Source of the DNA: Mrakia gelida
Taxonomy: Eukaryota; Basidiomycota; Tremellomycetes; Cystofilobasidiales; Mrakiaceae
DNA: 64,000 nt
Direction: 5' to 3'
Assembly: GCA_024345305.1 (NCBI GenBank)
Contig: BRON01000003.1
Span: 1,116,001-1,180,000 of the forward strand
The notes under the pieces were generated by a model. That model ran no database searches and had not been told where the DNA came from. It saw only the letters and a program-made list of their open reading frames with translations. The translations under genes and the position numbers were made by a program. Of the stretch, positions 47,101 to 57,740 are shown piece by piece; positions within the stretch are counted from its first letter, which is position 1, and each line of letters begins with the position of its first letter.

Positions 47101-47459
47101 TTCTTCCCCTTCCCTTCCCTCCTCCCGCTACTTCCCTTCCTCTCTAGCAGACAGCCATCTACGAGGCTGATCCCTGAGGAAGATTGTTGTACTTACAAGG
47201 CAGGGAGTGGTCCAAACCTCCGAGGTGGGCCGTCCAGGCCTCGATGGGAGTAATCGACTCCAAGGCTGCTTTGAGATGGGAGAAAAACACAAGGATCCAG
47301 TCAGCCCCGATACGTTCACACACTTCCCACACATGAAGAGCCGCTATCGCCTCCTCTCAGAGAAAGAACAAAGTCTCGAGCTCGTCCGAGAGGGGCGGAC
47401 GGTCGGAAGAAGGGAGGGGAAGGGAGGGAGGAAGGAAGACGTCTCGACTCACAAGTCAT
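41191..47459 (-). CDS. PYC1: Pyruvate carboxylase
   Basis: Biotin enzyme converting pyruvate, bicarbonate and ATP to oxaloacetate. The ATG at 47459 begins a 7-nt coding exon. Spliced on, it gives [20 protein letters not shown]. Biotin carboxylase: [30 protein letters not shown], the ATP-grasp loop [14 protein letters not shown]. Carboxyltransferase: [70 protein letters not shown]. Biotinyl domain: [19 protein letters not shown], biotin on the Lys of MKM; the C-terminus ends NVKQDQT at 41191. There is no mitochondrial presequence, consistent with the cytosolic location of fungal enzymes. The N-terminus contains 8-nt (46808-46815) and 15-nt (46719-46733) exons. The exon 2 acceptor is an AAG-CAG tandem near 47266-47271. 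All key motifs are intact. Confidence 0.97.
46719..46733 (-). other. PYC1: 15-nt microexon of pyruvate carboxylase
   Basis: Encodes exactly VANRG, the opening of the biotin carboxylase domain. On the minus strand it follows GTTCCATCAG and precedes a GTTCGT donor. Phase 0 at both ends, so it can only be read together with the 8-nt exon upstream and the GEIAIR exon downstream (split Gly-Glu). Confidence 0.85.
46808..46815 (-). other. PYC1: 8-nt microexon of pyruvate carboxylase
   Basis: Minus-strand AGCTCATG, preceded by CTTATCGCAG and followed by a GTCAGC donor. It supplies two bases of Lys plus Leu-Met, giving the family sequence KKLMVANRG. A CTGAC branch point lies 45-50 nt upstream. Without it the reading frame breaks. 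Confidence 0.82.
47453..47459 (-). other. PYC1: 7-nt first coding exon of pyruvate carboxylase
   Basis: ATGACTT followed directly by GTGAGT. It joins across a 184-nt intron to the exon encoding [12 protein letters not shown]. It is chosen because the downstream exon has no in-frame ATG until [10 protein letters not shown], and its upstream codons look like real protein. Translation could instead begin at that later Met. Confidence 0.65.
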
Positions 47460-48331
47460 TGCTGAGCGGTCTGGTTTGCTAGCGGGAAAGGGGGAGTGGG
47501 AAAGTGTAGAGAGGGAAACTGGGAGGAGTTGAGAGAACCGACAAAGGAGTCCTGGTTGTAGAGATGGGGGACAAGGGCGAAGGGGAGAGGCAGATGGTTG
47601 AGGTCAACTAGTCGAAACTGAGCCCTCTCGTTGAAGGAGACGGAATCGGGCTGAGTTTGATCCGCTTTTTCCGCTTCCTTTTTCGGGTCATCTCTTGATC
47701 AGAGAGATCAAAGAGCCCTTCCTGGTCTGCCAGCTTCCGTCTAGAGCGAAATTTTGGAGAGAGAGAGTTGATTTTTCGCTCGAGAGATCAGAACGAGATC
47801 TTTGTTTTTGCTCGTCGCGACTCCTCGTCCTCTTTCCCTTCTCCGCCTCCCCAGCTTCTCTTCCTTCCTTCTTGCTGTGATCACCGAAAAATACCGAAGA
47901 GAACTGTAGAAGAGCCTTCCGTTGAGCTCGAGGCACATGCGAGAAGGGAGAGAGAAAAAAAGCCGCGGCGGACCGCTTCAGTCTCCAGCCCTCGGTTCTC
48001 CTTTGCTAGAAGAAAGACTGACCAGCCGTCCTATCGAGTCATTCGTTTTGGTCGTTCCTGCTATCTTTCCGTCGTAAGAAAACAAATCTTCCTCTCCGCG
48101 TTCCCCATCCATCAGTCGCGCCATCTTTCGGGGGGAGGCGTCCGAGACTCCCTTTCCTCCTCCTCTTGCCGTCTCGCTCTACCCTTGCAGATTCATCTCA
48201 AGCATGCACGGTCGCGAGGATAGGGAAGTCTAGCGTACGATCTGTGCTTGGTTCCGAGCTAAACGAGGTGGAATCGTAGAGAGCACTGATCCTCTTTCTG
48301 GTTGTTCGTCGCGTTGCGACTCATGAATCGA
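47460..48331. promoter_or_regulatory. Upstream region of pyruvate carboxylase
   Basis: About 870 nt with no supported gene. It should hold the carboxylase promoter and leader and, at the right end, the 3' flank of the next minus-strand gene. No operator was recognised. Confidence 0.45.
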
Positions 48332-50120
48332 TCAGATCTCCTCCTGCTCCACTACCCCCTTCTTCACCATCTCCTCCCAGCTAACGATCTTCCCACCCTT
48401 TCCTTCCTGTCTCGGCCGCAAGCTCCTCCTCCTCAGCGTCTCCCTCACCTCCCGCTTATCCATCACCAACTCGATCTCTTGCATCGCGTCCCGCTTGAAG
48501 TCCTGCTCCTCGAGCCACGCTTCCAACTTCTCGCGTCCGCGCTTCTTCGGTCCCCTGGTCTCCTCCTCAGATGGAGGGATCCGATCCCACCTGACGAGCC
48601 TCGGTTGCCTGTACTTGGGTGTGATGGGCAATGGGACTCCTCCGAATCCGGTGAAGGGGATGGCCCAAGGGCCGATATGGTCGGAGGCGAGGTAGTAGGG
48701 TTTGGAAGGGAAGGTGCTGTGGGTTTAAGAGAGTAAGTGGGGAAGGAGGGAGCGAGGGAGTCAGGGAAAGAAACGAACCGTCGACAACGACGACGACGCG
48801 TCTCGACGCAAGGCAGGTCTAGAAGGAAGAGAGAGAAGGTATACGGTCAAGACGATCGAAGAAGGTGGGAAGGGGACTCACATCTCTTTGTCCTCTGGAT
48901 GAGGCATGTAGACTTCGCATTGCTGAGGAAGCGAGAAGGAAGGAAGCGGAGGAAAGGTCAGTACGGGGCGCGCGTCGAGAAGATTGTCGAGCAAAAGACG
49001 AGAAGAAGGACTCACCCCGGCCTTCGTAGCCTCGAGCATAAAGGTCTGCTCCTTGCCTTCGTACTCCACCTTAACGACGTAGAACGGGAGGTAGAGTGGC
49101 GTCACGTTGAACCGTCGATACTTGAGTTGGGTGATGGTGTACGTAGTCCTCGAGCCGTACGATCCGGTGTAGGCGATCGGAAAAGCTCCCTTGAGCAACG
49201 ATGGAAGAGCGAGTGGGGAGGTATCGAAGGGAAGGGCGGTGATGGAATGACCGTACTGCTTGAGGTGTCGAGAGGGATCGTAGATGGGGAGGTCCTTCGG
49301 GAGTCGGTTGAGCGTCGGTTGGAGGGAGAGTTGTGAGAGAGGGTAGGAAGAGGTGCCTGTTGAGCCGAGCATGTGTAGGCCAGATAAGTCAGTATAGATG
49401 TGAACCTTTGGCAGTTCAGAAGAGGGATCGAAAGGACGAACCGTTCATGAACGACCGATTCAGAGAGAGTTCGATCTCCTTTGGGATCTTCTCATCTTCG
49501 AGCCTCTTCTCTCTCATCCTTCTCTCACTTTCCACCTCGACCTCAGTGCGAACTTGATCGTCCTCCAGGTCTTCCCACTCGTCCTCCTTGAAGGTGAAAG
49601 TCGTCGTGAGCTTCGCCTGGACGGCCCAGCCCGGCAGGTAGATCATCTTCGACTCGAGCAGACCGGCTCCGTCCTTTTGTGGTGGTGGGCCGGGGGGATC
49701 GTCGAACATCTCCTTGAAGGCAGGTGAGTCGCGGGGAGGTAGAGAGGCGACTGCGAGAATTTGTTCGAAGGCTTCCTTCGGTGGGATCGAGAAGGGAACG
49801 ACGTGGATTTGGGAGGGGGAGGGAAGGTAGGAGGAGGAGGTTGAGCTCGAACCGGAGGGCGGAGCTGAGGAGGATTGAGAGGAGTGTCGACGACTTTGGT
49901 TGATGGTAGAGATGGAGGTGGCGAGCGGTCGGCAAAGAGAAGGAGCCTGATCTCGATGGGAGATGGAGGTCGAGTGGGAGCGATGAGAGAAGGAGGAAGG
50001 AAGGAGGGGAGATGAAGGGAGGAGGAGGAGAAGCGAGCTTCGACGAGGGCAGACGATGGACGATAACGACGATCTTGAGCCGAGGGCCCTTGAGCGAAGA
50101 AGGGAGGATGGAAGTTGCAT
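48332..50120 (-). CDS. Unrecognised mitochondrial-type protein
   Basis: No family is recognised. The N-terminus from 50120 is Ser/Arg/Leu-rich and almost free of acids for 60 residues (MQLPSSLLRSRALGSRSSLS, then PLATSISTINQSRRHSSQSS), a typical mitochondrial presequence. After it come ordered segments: PFSIPPKEAFEQILAVA, ESKMIYLPGWAVQAKLTTTF, EIELSLNRSFMNG, YPLSQLSLQPTLNRLPKDLP, YGSRTTYTITQLKYRRFNVT, PLYLPFYVVKVEYEGKEQTF. The final exon is highly charged (RREVRETLRR-type helices) and ends KKGVVEQEEI at 48332. The YLPFYVVKVEYEG strand pattern and basic/acidic C-terminal helices would suit a matrix or ribosome-associated protein, but that is a guess. Splice sites have normal GT/AG and CTGAC. 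Confidence 0.68.
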
Positions 50121-50626
50121 CTTTGGATGGCCGTCTTGAGTCTCAGAGGTGGAAGAGAAGAGAAGAAGGCAAGCTCGTCGCGGTTGGAAGGTTCAGCGAG
50201 CGAGAACAACGAACTCTCGTCGACTCCGCCGGAAGCTGTTCCCTTCTGTCCTCACGTACATTTCGCTTCACTGGATCATCAAAGTTGTTCATGTCAACCG
50301 AAATCTACGAGGTCACCCCGAGAGAAGAAGATCGTCCCGAAAAAAAGCCTCGTTTCCGAGAGACGCGTCGTCGAAGTCGAGTTGGCAGATCAAGGGCCAG
50401 GTTGCTTTTCCCTACATTTTCTCATGCCTGCATCTTGGCCAACTGGGCTCCGACAAAGCTTCTCTCCCATCTCCGGGATGAAGAGGGAAAAATCTGTTTC
50501 GAAGACGAGGTGTCTCCGAGGACGCGTTTTCTTTCTCTCTCTCCTCTCCTCGCGAAACCGTCAACACTCACTCTCGCTCCCTCCCTTCTCCTTCTTCGCT
50601 CGTTCTCTCGTCCGTTGACGAAGGCC
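50121..50626. promoter_or_regulatory. Divergent promoter region, mitochondrial protein / CLASP-like gene
   Basis: The 506 nt between divergent starts contains two ACGCGT sites, near 50364 and 50522, the second about 105 nt before the CLASP-like ATG. ACGCGT is the core of the MBF (MCB) cell-cycle element in fungi. The same hexamer is common in introns here, so regulation is only a possibility. Confidence 0.4.
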
Positions 50627-53600
50627 ATGGCTCCAAAACCCAAAGAGGATGAAACAAAGATACCAGTGAGCTCATACATCTGACTCTCTCCAAGCTCTCG
50701 TAGGACGGGAGGGGAGAAGAAGAGAAAGCAAAAGCGAGAAGGGAACGAAGCTGAGCTCTCTTCCTTCCCCTTCGGTCCTCGTCCCTCTCTCTCTCCCAGT
50801 GCACCTCCTCCGCTCAGCTCACAGCTCACATCCAGGACATGCAGCTCTTGTTCTCTCAACCTGAGTCGGAGCACAACTGGGAGAAGTTTGCAAAGTCGCT
50901 CGCAAAGTGACTCCAACCTCCAACGGGAAGGGAAAGGTGGCGAGGGAGGAGGCAAGGCGAAAGAAGCTCATTCCTTTGCTCGTTCTCGTTTGTTTGTACT
51001 TAGGCTAGCAGCTCTCATCCGAGGAGGAGCCTACAAGCTTGACAATTTCATCACACTCATAGGTCCTGGTGGATTGGGTGGAATAGGAGACAAGATTGTA
51101 GCTTGTGTGCGTTCACGACCTCACCTCGCCTCCGTCCTCCCTTCCCTTCCCGTCCCGTCCCCTTCATCCACCCTCTTCTCTCGCTCACTTCCTCTCTCTT
51201 TGCACCTATCACTGCTCTCTTCCCTCCAGATGTTGACCGAACGTGCCGGTCTCTCGAAATTCGCTCTCGAACTCCTCACCTCCCTCGCTCCTCGCCTCAA
51301 CTCCTCCTTCACCAACCACCTCCCTCGTCAATTCATCCCTCCCCTCCTCGAACTCATCCGAAGAACCAACAACATCATCAGGGAGAGAGCGGAAGCCTGT
51401 CTCTTCAAGATAGTAGAGACTTGTCATCTCGTCCTTCTCATCCCCTACCTCACTGGAGCCGTCAAGGACAGCAGCGTCAAGCTCAGGAAGGCGGTCGGGA
51501 GCGCGATGTGGATCGCGGTGGATCAGTGGGGAGCTGGAGGGAAGATAGCGGAGGTGGAGATGGTGGTGAAGGCTCTGGCGACGGATAAGGATGTGGACGT
51601 GAGGAAGGTCGCGAAGGAGTTGTGGGAGAAGTACAAGGAGACTTGGCCGGACAGGGTCGAGGAGTGAGTCGTCTCGTTCTTCCGTCGCGATTGGAGCTCG
51701 ATCTTCTCGTAGAGACGGCTTCGCTGACCTCTTTTCTCGCTCTCTTGTCTTTCAGTTTCTCTGATCCTCTGACTCCAACTATCCGAAGGCGGCTCGACAT
51801 CAAGGGAACTCAACAAACCTCGTCCTCCGCTGGTCCTTCGCGTCCGAAGGCTTCGAAACTCAAACCTATCGCATCCCTTCACCCTCTCGCCACCTCTTCG
51901 ACCTCTCAAACTTCTCTCCTCGACTCGCAGACAGGTCGACCTCGACTGCAAGGACTTGGATCAGGACCCATTCGACCAACAGCCTCCCACACCGAATCCT
52001 TCGCCTCGTCGTCGCGTCACCCTCTCCCTCCTCCCTCTCACCCTCTCGCCTCAGCACCAACACGAGCCGTGACCCACTCCGGCCACACTGAGCATCACCC
52101 ACTCCCTCCATCTACGTTCGCGTCCTCATCTTCTCATCGATCGGTCTCCTCGAACCCTCAACGTTTCGCGTCCACCTCCTCCCATCATCGTCCTCCTCTT
52201 TCCACCCACCCCTCTCAAGCAGACCACCACTCCTCCAAACCCATCCTTCCCAATCCCACTCGCTCTTTCGATCCCTCCTCCTCCTCCACCCACTCCTCCA
52301 CCTCTCAATGGACGCTCGGACACGGTCGAGCAGCTTCAGCCTCCTCCTCTTCCTCTTCAGCTCCTCATCGTCCCGACCCACCTGCCGCCACGAGCTCCTT
52401 CCGAAACAACGTCGCCTCAAGTCGAGTCGCCTCCGAAGGTTCCTCCAAGCGGCTGGGAGGGAAGGATCTCGGCATGCCCGTGCGAGGAGGAGAAGGAGGA
52501 ACGAGATTGGGTTCCGAAGGGATGAGGGATCCTCTCGCGCCGACGAGGAAACCCAAACCGAAAGGTCCCGTCGAAGCAGTTCTACTGGAGGTCTCCGAGA
52601 GCAACACCACCACGCCGGCGTCGAGTCCTGCGAAGGGAGCGCTGGCGGACGTGTCGATGCCGTCGCCTCAGATCGGAGACCTTCTTCAGCAACGCGTCGA
52701 CGGAGGAACGGATTCGCCGGAGAACTTGCTTCTTACGGACGCGCCGAAGTCGAAGATATCGACGACGAGCAAGAAGATCGCGCTTCTGGTCCAGGAATCG
52801 TCGACGGAAATGGCTCTTCCCACTCCCGCTCCTCCTCCCGCGCGAGCCGTTTCGCCGCTGGACGAACTGGTCGCGGCCTTCGTCTTTCCTGTACTTTCGG
52901 CCGTCAAGAAGGAGGAGGAAGAGGTTCATGTCATCCCGGGCTTCACGCTTTCGGTATCAACGACGGAATCTACTCAGGAAACGGCGTCGACACCAGTCGC
53001 CGAAGAGAGAATGGACGCGACGGTCGAGCCTTCCCTCCCTTCACCACCACCTCCTTCTCTCGTTCTTCCCGAGGAGTCACCAGTCGGCGATCCCAAGATC
53101 ATCGTGGAGGACATCAAATCGGTCGAGGTTGTCGAACCTACAGTCGAAGTCGTCGAGGTCGTTCCACAACCGATCGTCGAGGAGCCGACGGTCGTCCCAG
53201 CAGTCGAAGTCAAGCTCCCCGCCATGGTCGCTCTCCCTCCCTCTCCTCCTCCCAAACCCGCCCAGGCTCCCTCCCACCCACCTGCACCCTCCAAAGTACC
53301 AGCGAAACCAACTGCTCACGCCGGTCCCTCCAAACTCGCTCGAGCACCAACCAAAACCTTCCGCCCCGTCTCCTCCGCCTCCAACCCCTCCAAACCTCCT
53401 CACCACCCTCCTCCACCCGCTCCACGACCCAAGCCCGTCGTCTCAGCTCCCTCCACCCGAGTCCCACCTCCTCCCAAACCAAGCTCTATCCCTCCTCTCG
53501 CCCCAGCAGCACACCCTCCCTCCTCCTCGACGACGACTGCGACGAAACCAGTTCACGTCGCGTCGGCGGCTGCTGCCGCTGCTCCTCCTCCGGTCATCAA

Positions 53601-54573
53601 GAGGACGATCATGAAGATGAAGGCTGGAGGACCTCCTCCGAAGGTGGAAGCCGAGCCGAGAAAGGAGAGGATGAAGACGAAGGCTCCTTTGCCAAGTTTC
53701 AAGCCTGTCAGTCGCATCCCGAGCGCGAGCGGAGGACCTGGGTTGGGGACGGTCGAAAAGGAGGTAGGGACGAAGCCGGTGGTGGCTGCTGGGTCGACGA
53801 CGATGGTGCCGAAGGCGAGGGTGGCTTCGGTTGGTGTGGCGAAGGGATCGGTGAAGAAGGAGGAGAGTTCGAAGCCGGAGGTCGTCGCGTCGAGTTCTCA
53901 ACCCCCCGTCGCGTCAAAACCTGCTCCTCCCACCTCTACCATCGTCGAGAAATCGACAGTCGAACTCCCTGCACCCGTCGAGGAGGAGAAGAAGGGCTCG
54001 GCTCCTCAAGTCGAACCAGCAACCATCGCTCTCCCCTCCTCTCCAACTCCTCACCACATCGAACTCCCTCCCTCCCTGCCCCCCTCTCCCGCCCCAACCA
54101 CCCTCGTCCCCTTCCCAACCGCCTCCACTCCCTCCTCTCCAACCCACTCCATCCCCTCCTCCCTCGATCTCGCCCACGTCGTCCTCACCAAACACCAACG
54201 CGACCACGCTCGTCCCCAAACCACCTCCCTCATCTCTTCCTCGAACGGAGGCGAGACCTCCACCGTCTTCGACGACGACGAAGCCACCGACGACGGAAAG
54301 GGCACTGGAACTCCGAACGAGTCGGACGAAGGGGAGGGAGTCAAGTTCAACCCTCTCGCTCAGAAGCTGAGAGAGGGGAGGGCGAGAACGGAACATCAGC
54401 AGCAGGCGAAGACGAAGGAGAACACGGAGGCTGGAGGGGAGGTGGTTTTTGAAGGGTCGTTGAACGAGTTTGAGAATTCTGGAGAGGAGATGGGAAAGAG
54501 TGGGAAGATGGGGAAGGTGTTAGACTCGCCGAGGAGAGAATTTGGGGTGGAGAAGGGGAACTACCTCGACTAG
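50627..54573 (+). CDS. CLASP-like TOG-domain microtubule-associated protein
   Basis: Putative microtubule plus-end or spindle protein. Exons 50627-50665, 50800-50906, 51004-51106, 51230-51663 and 51756-54573 join in frame to about 1165 residues. The N-terminal ~230 residues form one helical HEAT/TOG unit of the CLASP_N type: NWEKFAKSLAKLAALIRGGA, LTERAGLSKFALELLTSLAP, RQFIPPLLELIRRTNNIIRE and RAEACLFKIVETCH, then KVAKELWEKYKETWPDRVE. The pattern of ordered Arg/Asn turn residues (RRTNNIIRERA) is characteristic. The remaining ~930 residues are Ser/Pro/Thr/Val-rich and disordered with basic patches, as expected of a microtubule-binding tail. Only one TOG is seen, whereas CLASPs usually have two or more, so it could be a divergent single-TOG relative. 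Function is inferred from the domain. Confidence 0.65.
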
Positions 54574-55111
54574 TTTGATCTTGGATACCTCGTTCGTTCG
54601 TTTTTGGGTCTCGTTTCGGTTCCGGGTTCGGTTTGACGCCAGTGCTAGTTTCTACTACATCTCTTCCCTTCTCTCTTTTCTTCTCGTCCTCGATAATATG
54701 TTTGCGATCATGCCTCGATCTCTCTCGCTCTCAGAGGGAAGACAACAAGCAAGGAGCGTCGCGTCGCGCCTCGTCGCAACGAACTCTGCTTGCGGAGAAG
54801 GGAGGCGATGTTTTGAAAGAGTGTGGTGTATAGTGAGAACGAAAGACGAGTCAAAATGAGAACAAAGGAGGGTGTGGCGGTCGGAGAGAAGAAAGCAAAA
54901 GCGAGGGAGGAGGGCAAAATGAAGAAGACGCGTCGAGGGGGGAGAAAGGCGAAGGCAAAAGGAGAGGAGGAGGTGGGTTTGAGGGGAGGAGAAGACTACG
55001 TAAAAGTCGAGCAAGAGGAACGAATCAAACTGACAGATCGAGGCTCACCCGTTCGCCCGAGGATGCGGTAAGAGCATCTTCGAGCGAACGAGCGCAACGT
55101 CGACCTCTCAA
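54574..55111. other. Convergent intergenic region
   Basis: The 538 nt of 3' flanks is A/G-rich on the plus strand from 54820. ACGCGTC occurs near 54929. No gene is supported. Confidence 0.5.
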
Positions 55112-55813
55112 TCAGTTTCCGCCCCTCTGCTCGAGCAGCAATCTGTACGCAACCTCAATGACCGGTCGGAGGACCTTCTTGATGTAGTCGACGGCTTTGT
55201 TCCTCGAGTCCTGACCCTCGTCCTGCCAGAGAGCTCCGGCCATCGCCTCAAAGAGGCCTGCGTCGAGGGAGGCAGCGTCGGGAGCCGAATTTCCAACTCG
55301 AAGGTGGACTCGAAGGTTCGCGGCTCGACCGACACCAGCGAGAGTGTGGTTGCAGACGACGAGGTTCTTGATGGACTGTGTACAGCCGAGGGAGGAGGGA
55401 ATAATGCGTCAGTTCGGACGGACGAGGAGGGAGAAGAGCTCGGCGAACTGACAGTCATCGTCTCAACAGAGAGCAAGTCGTACTCGCCGTAGAGAACTTC
55501 CAAGGTCGCGGCAGAGATGACTGCATCCCCCAAGCACTGTGTAAACGGAAAACGCTCAGAACCGAGGTGGCGAAAGGAGGATGAGAGCTCAACGCGAGGG
55601 AAGGCAACGAACTTCGATCCTTCGGTTGTCCCCTGCACCAGGGACACATCTGAATCCTGTCTTTGGACTTCCGTAAAACGACTTGTGAGTTCGAGCCTCG
55701 TCGAAGAGGTTGGTGGGGATGGGAGGGAGAGGAGGGAGGGTCCCAGCGAACGCGGTGGAGTCGACGAAGGCGCGAACAGCGATCTCGTTGGCAGTGAATT
55801 CTTTGGGAGGCAT
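55112..55813 (-). CDS. Small RNase III-fold protein (degenerate; mitoribosomal mL57-type candidate)
   Basis: Three exons give roughly 190 residues. The start is the ATG at 55813 (an in-frame ATG at 55849 is possible). RNase III fold motifs: EARTHKSFYG (the ALTHRS helix), then NRRIE spliced to CLGDAVISAATLEVLYGEYD, equal to the family signature NERLEFLGDAVL; NLVVCNHTLAGVGRAANLRV; GLFEAMAGALWQ; and VDYIKKVLRPVIEVAYRLL. Of the metal ligands in bacterial RNase III, E38 is Arg and D114 is Gly here; E41, D45 and E117 positions are kept. That predicts little or no cleavage activity. There is no dsRNA-binding domain. Yeast mitoribosomes contain two inactive RNase III homologues (mL44 and mL57). This gene sits next to another RNase III-fold gene, so the mL57-like role is attractive but unproven. 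Confidence 0.62.
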
Positions 55814-56177
55814 GGCGGTGGTATACTGGGACAAGGTACAGTATATCAAAGGAAAAATTGGTCAGCGTCGGCTGAGGTAGAAGATTCGAGGATAGAGCGA
55901 ACCTTCGAAGGGGTGATGGGTGGTGGCGAGAAACGTCGAGACGATTCCAACGAAACGATTGGAAACGAGTTCGAACGACCTGCGCTGGCAGCGTTGGGTC
56001 TGGGGTCTGTTGAAGTATAAAAGGGACGTCATTTTGGCTCATCTCAGAAACAAGGGGTTGGATTCCACCCCTGAGGGGAGAGGAAGAGCGCCTGAAGGCG
56101 GTTAGTCCCGAGACGCGTCGCGAAGAAAAAGACGACGAGCCACTTCTTTCGAAGGAAGCGAGGATGCCGAAAGGTCT
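55814..56177. promoter_or_regulatory. Spacer between the two RNase III-fold genes
   Basis: The 364 nt should carry the promoter of the smaller gene. ACGCGTCGCG is found near 56112. Nothing else was recognised. Confidence 0.4.
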
Positions 56178-57373
56178 TCAATAAGGAATACCGATCGCGT
56201 CAACAGCCTGCTTCGCCAATCTGAGAAACAAAAGAGATGATTCGGCTTCAGTTTTCTTCTTCGACTCGAGACGCACCCTCGCTCCTTTCCTCTCACTCGC
56301 TTCCTCTCGAGAGGGCTCTACAGAGGAACGACATCACTCCTCTCTTTCATCCGGCCTTCGTCTCGACTCCCAGGACTCACAAGTTCTTCACGTTCTTCCA
56401 GAGTTCTCCCTCCGCTTCTCCCATCTCGACCCCTCCGACGCGTATCGACCCAAACTGCACGAGCTTATGAGCCGGCCCCTCCGTCTTCACCTTCACGTAC
56501 TCCACCAAAACAGCGGGCTTCTTCTTCGCCCTCCACTGATCCAACACGCTCACGTAGGAGATGAACGTCCCGTTCTCGAGGCTCTCGTTTCTCTCCTGGA
56601 GAGTCCTCCTCCCTGGCGCGTTCTTGAGCTCGTCGTACGCGACTTCCAGCAGCGGTCGAAGGACCTCGGTCAGCCAGTCGAGGGTGGCTTGGAGTCCGAA
56701 TTCGAGTTGAACGGCGGCGACGTAGGCTTCGAAGAGTTGAGCTCGGATGAGGGAGGAGTTGGCGAGGAGGTGGAATTGGGAAGGGTGGGCGCGAAGGTGG
56801 GTGTGGAGGGAGTAGGAGCGAGAGAGTTCGGAGAGGGTGGAGTTGGAGACGAGGGAGGAACGGAGAGCCTACATCGGAGCAAGAACATGGAAAGAGGAAG
56901 GGGGGAGAGTCAGGACGGACGAAAGACGGAGGGAGGAGGGCGAGAGGGAGGAGGTCGAGCGAGCAACGATCTACCCACCGTCGAAGCTCCCACGGTCAGC
57001 AAAGGGTAGGTGTTGGTGATGAGGAAAGTTGCTGCCAGAGCGAGAATCTGATCTCCGATGAACTCGAAGCGCTCGTAGTCTTGGTTTGGCGTCCGTGACG
57101 ACTCTTCGAAGTCGACGTGCTGTTTTGAGAAGAAGGAGGTGTGCTGGAGGAAGAGAAGCTAGGGGTCAGCTCTACGAGTTTATTCACTTCGTTGAGTGAT
57201 AGACCGAGATCATATCTACGACCCGAAGATAGTAAAACAGGAATCAAGCTCACGGTAAAGGCGGTATCGCGAAGAGCCTGGTTTTGGACTTGAGGGAGGG
57301 TAGGAAGGGAGCTCGAGCTCAACTCCTTGAGGAAGTCGTTGTATCGCTCGTACGCAGCGAGATGGAGAGCCAT
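56178..57373 (-). CDS. RNase III-fold plus dsRNA-binding domain protein (possible mL44-type)
   Basis: The start at 57373 gives MALHLAAYERYNDFLKELSS. Upstream codons are also open, so an earlier start or presequence is possible. The RNase III domain: ALRDTAFT spliced to HTSFFSKQHVDFEESS, signature DYERFEFIGDQILALAATFL, ALRSSLVSNSTLSELSRSYS, RAQLFEAYVAAVQLEFG, LTEVLRPLLEVAYDELKNAP. The first signature keeps E38, E41 and D45, but the D114 position is Gln and the E65 region has no acid, so catalysis is doubtful. A dsRNA-binding fold follows: YVSVLDQWRAKKKPAVLVEY, HKLVQFGSIRVGGVEMGEA and, after a 160-nt intron (56221-56380), LAKQAVDAIGIPY. Without that splice the protein stops at 56377 and loses the last dsRBD helix. 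RNase III plus dsRBD is the layout of mL44 and of Rnt1. Confidence 0.68.
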
Positions 57374-57740
57374 GGCGAAGGTGTAGGTCGAAGTCTGGCT
57401 TGATGATGCTTTTGGTGGATTTGTTTCCGAGAGAAAATCTGGAGTGACGGGGGAAAGTGAGGTCGCAGTCAGGAGCATCCTCGGGCAGGGAAGCCAAACG
57501 AAGGACGAGCTTCGTCCTTTCCACCTCGACTCCATCCCTCGTCGGCAAAACTTTTCCTCCCTAGCACTTCGCACCTCCTCGGGCTCCTTTTCCACCCACC
57601 CATCCATCGGTCTCAACAAAACTCAGATCAAGCTCAGCTTTCAGCAGCTTCAACGATCGTCGTCCCCTCGCTTCGACCTTCGCGCACCTTCCCTCTCCCT
57701 CCCTCCCTTCGTCCACCCATCCCTCCCGTCCTTCAAACAC
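57374..57740. promoter_or_regulatory. Divergent intergenic region
   Basis: The 367 nt lies between the RNase III/dsRBD gene (-) and the bZIP-like gene (+). Both flanking reading frames stay open into it (GC-rich DNA), so 5' extensions of either gene cannot be excluded. It is C/T-rich before 57741. Confidence 0.4.

Noticed and set aside
52308..54452. 714-codon open frame in a second frame of the CLASP-like gene
   Set aside because: It overlaps the real exon on the same strand, is an Arg/Ser-rich composition artefact of GC-biased codons, and has no domain signal.
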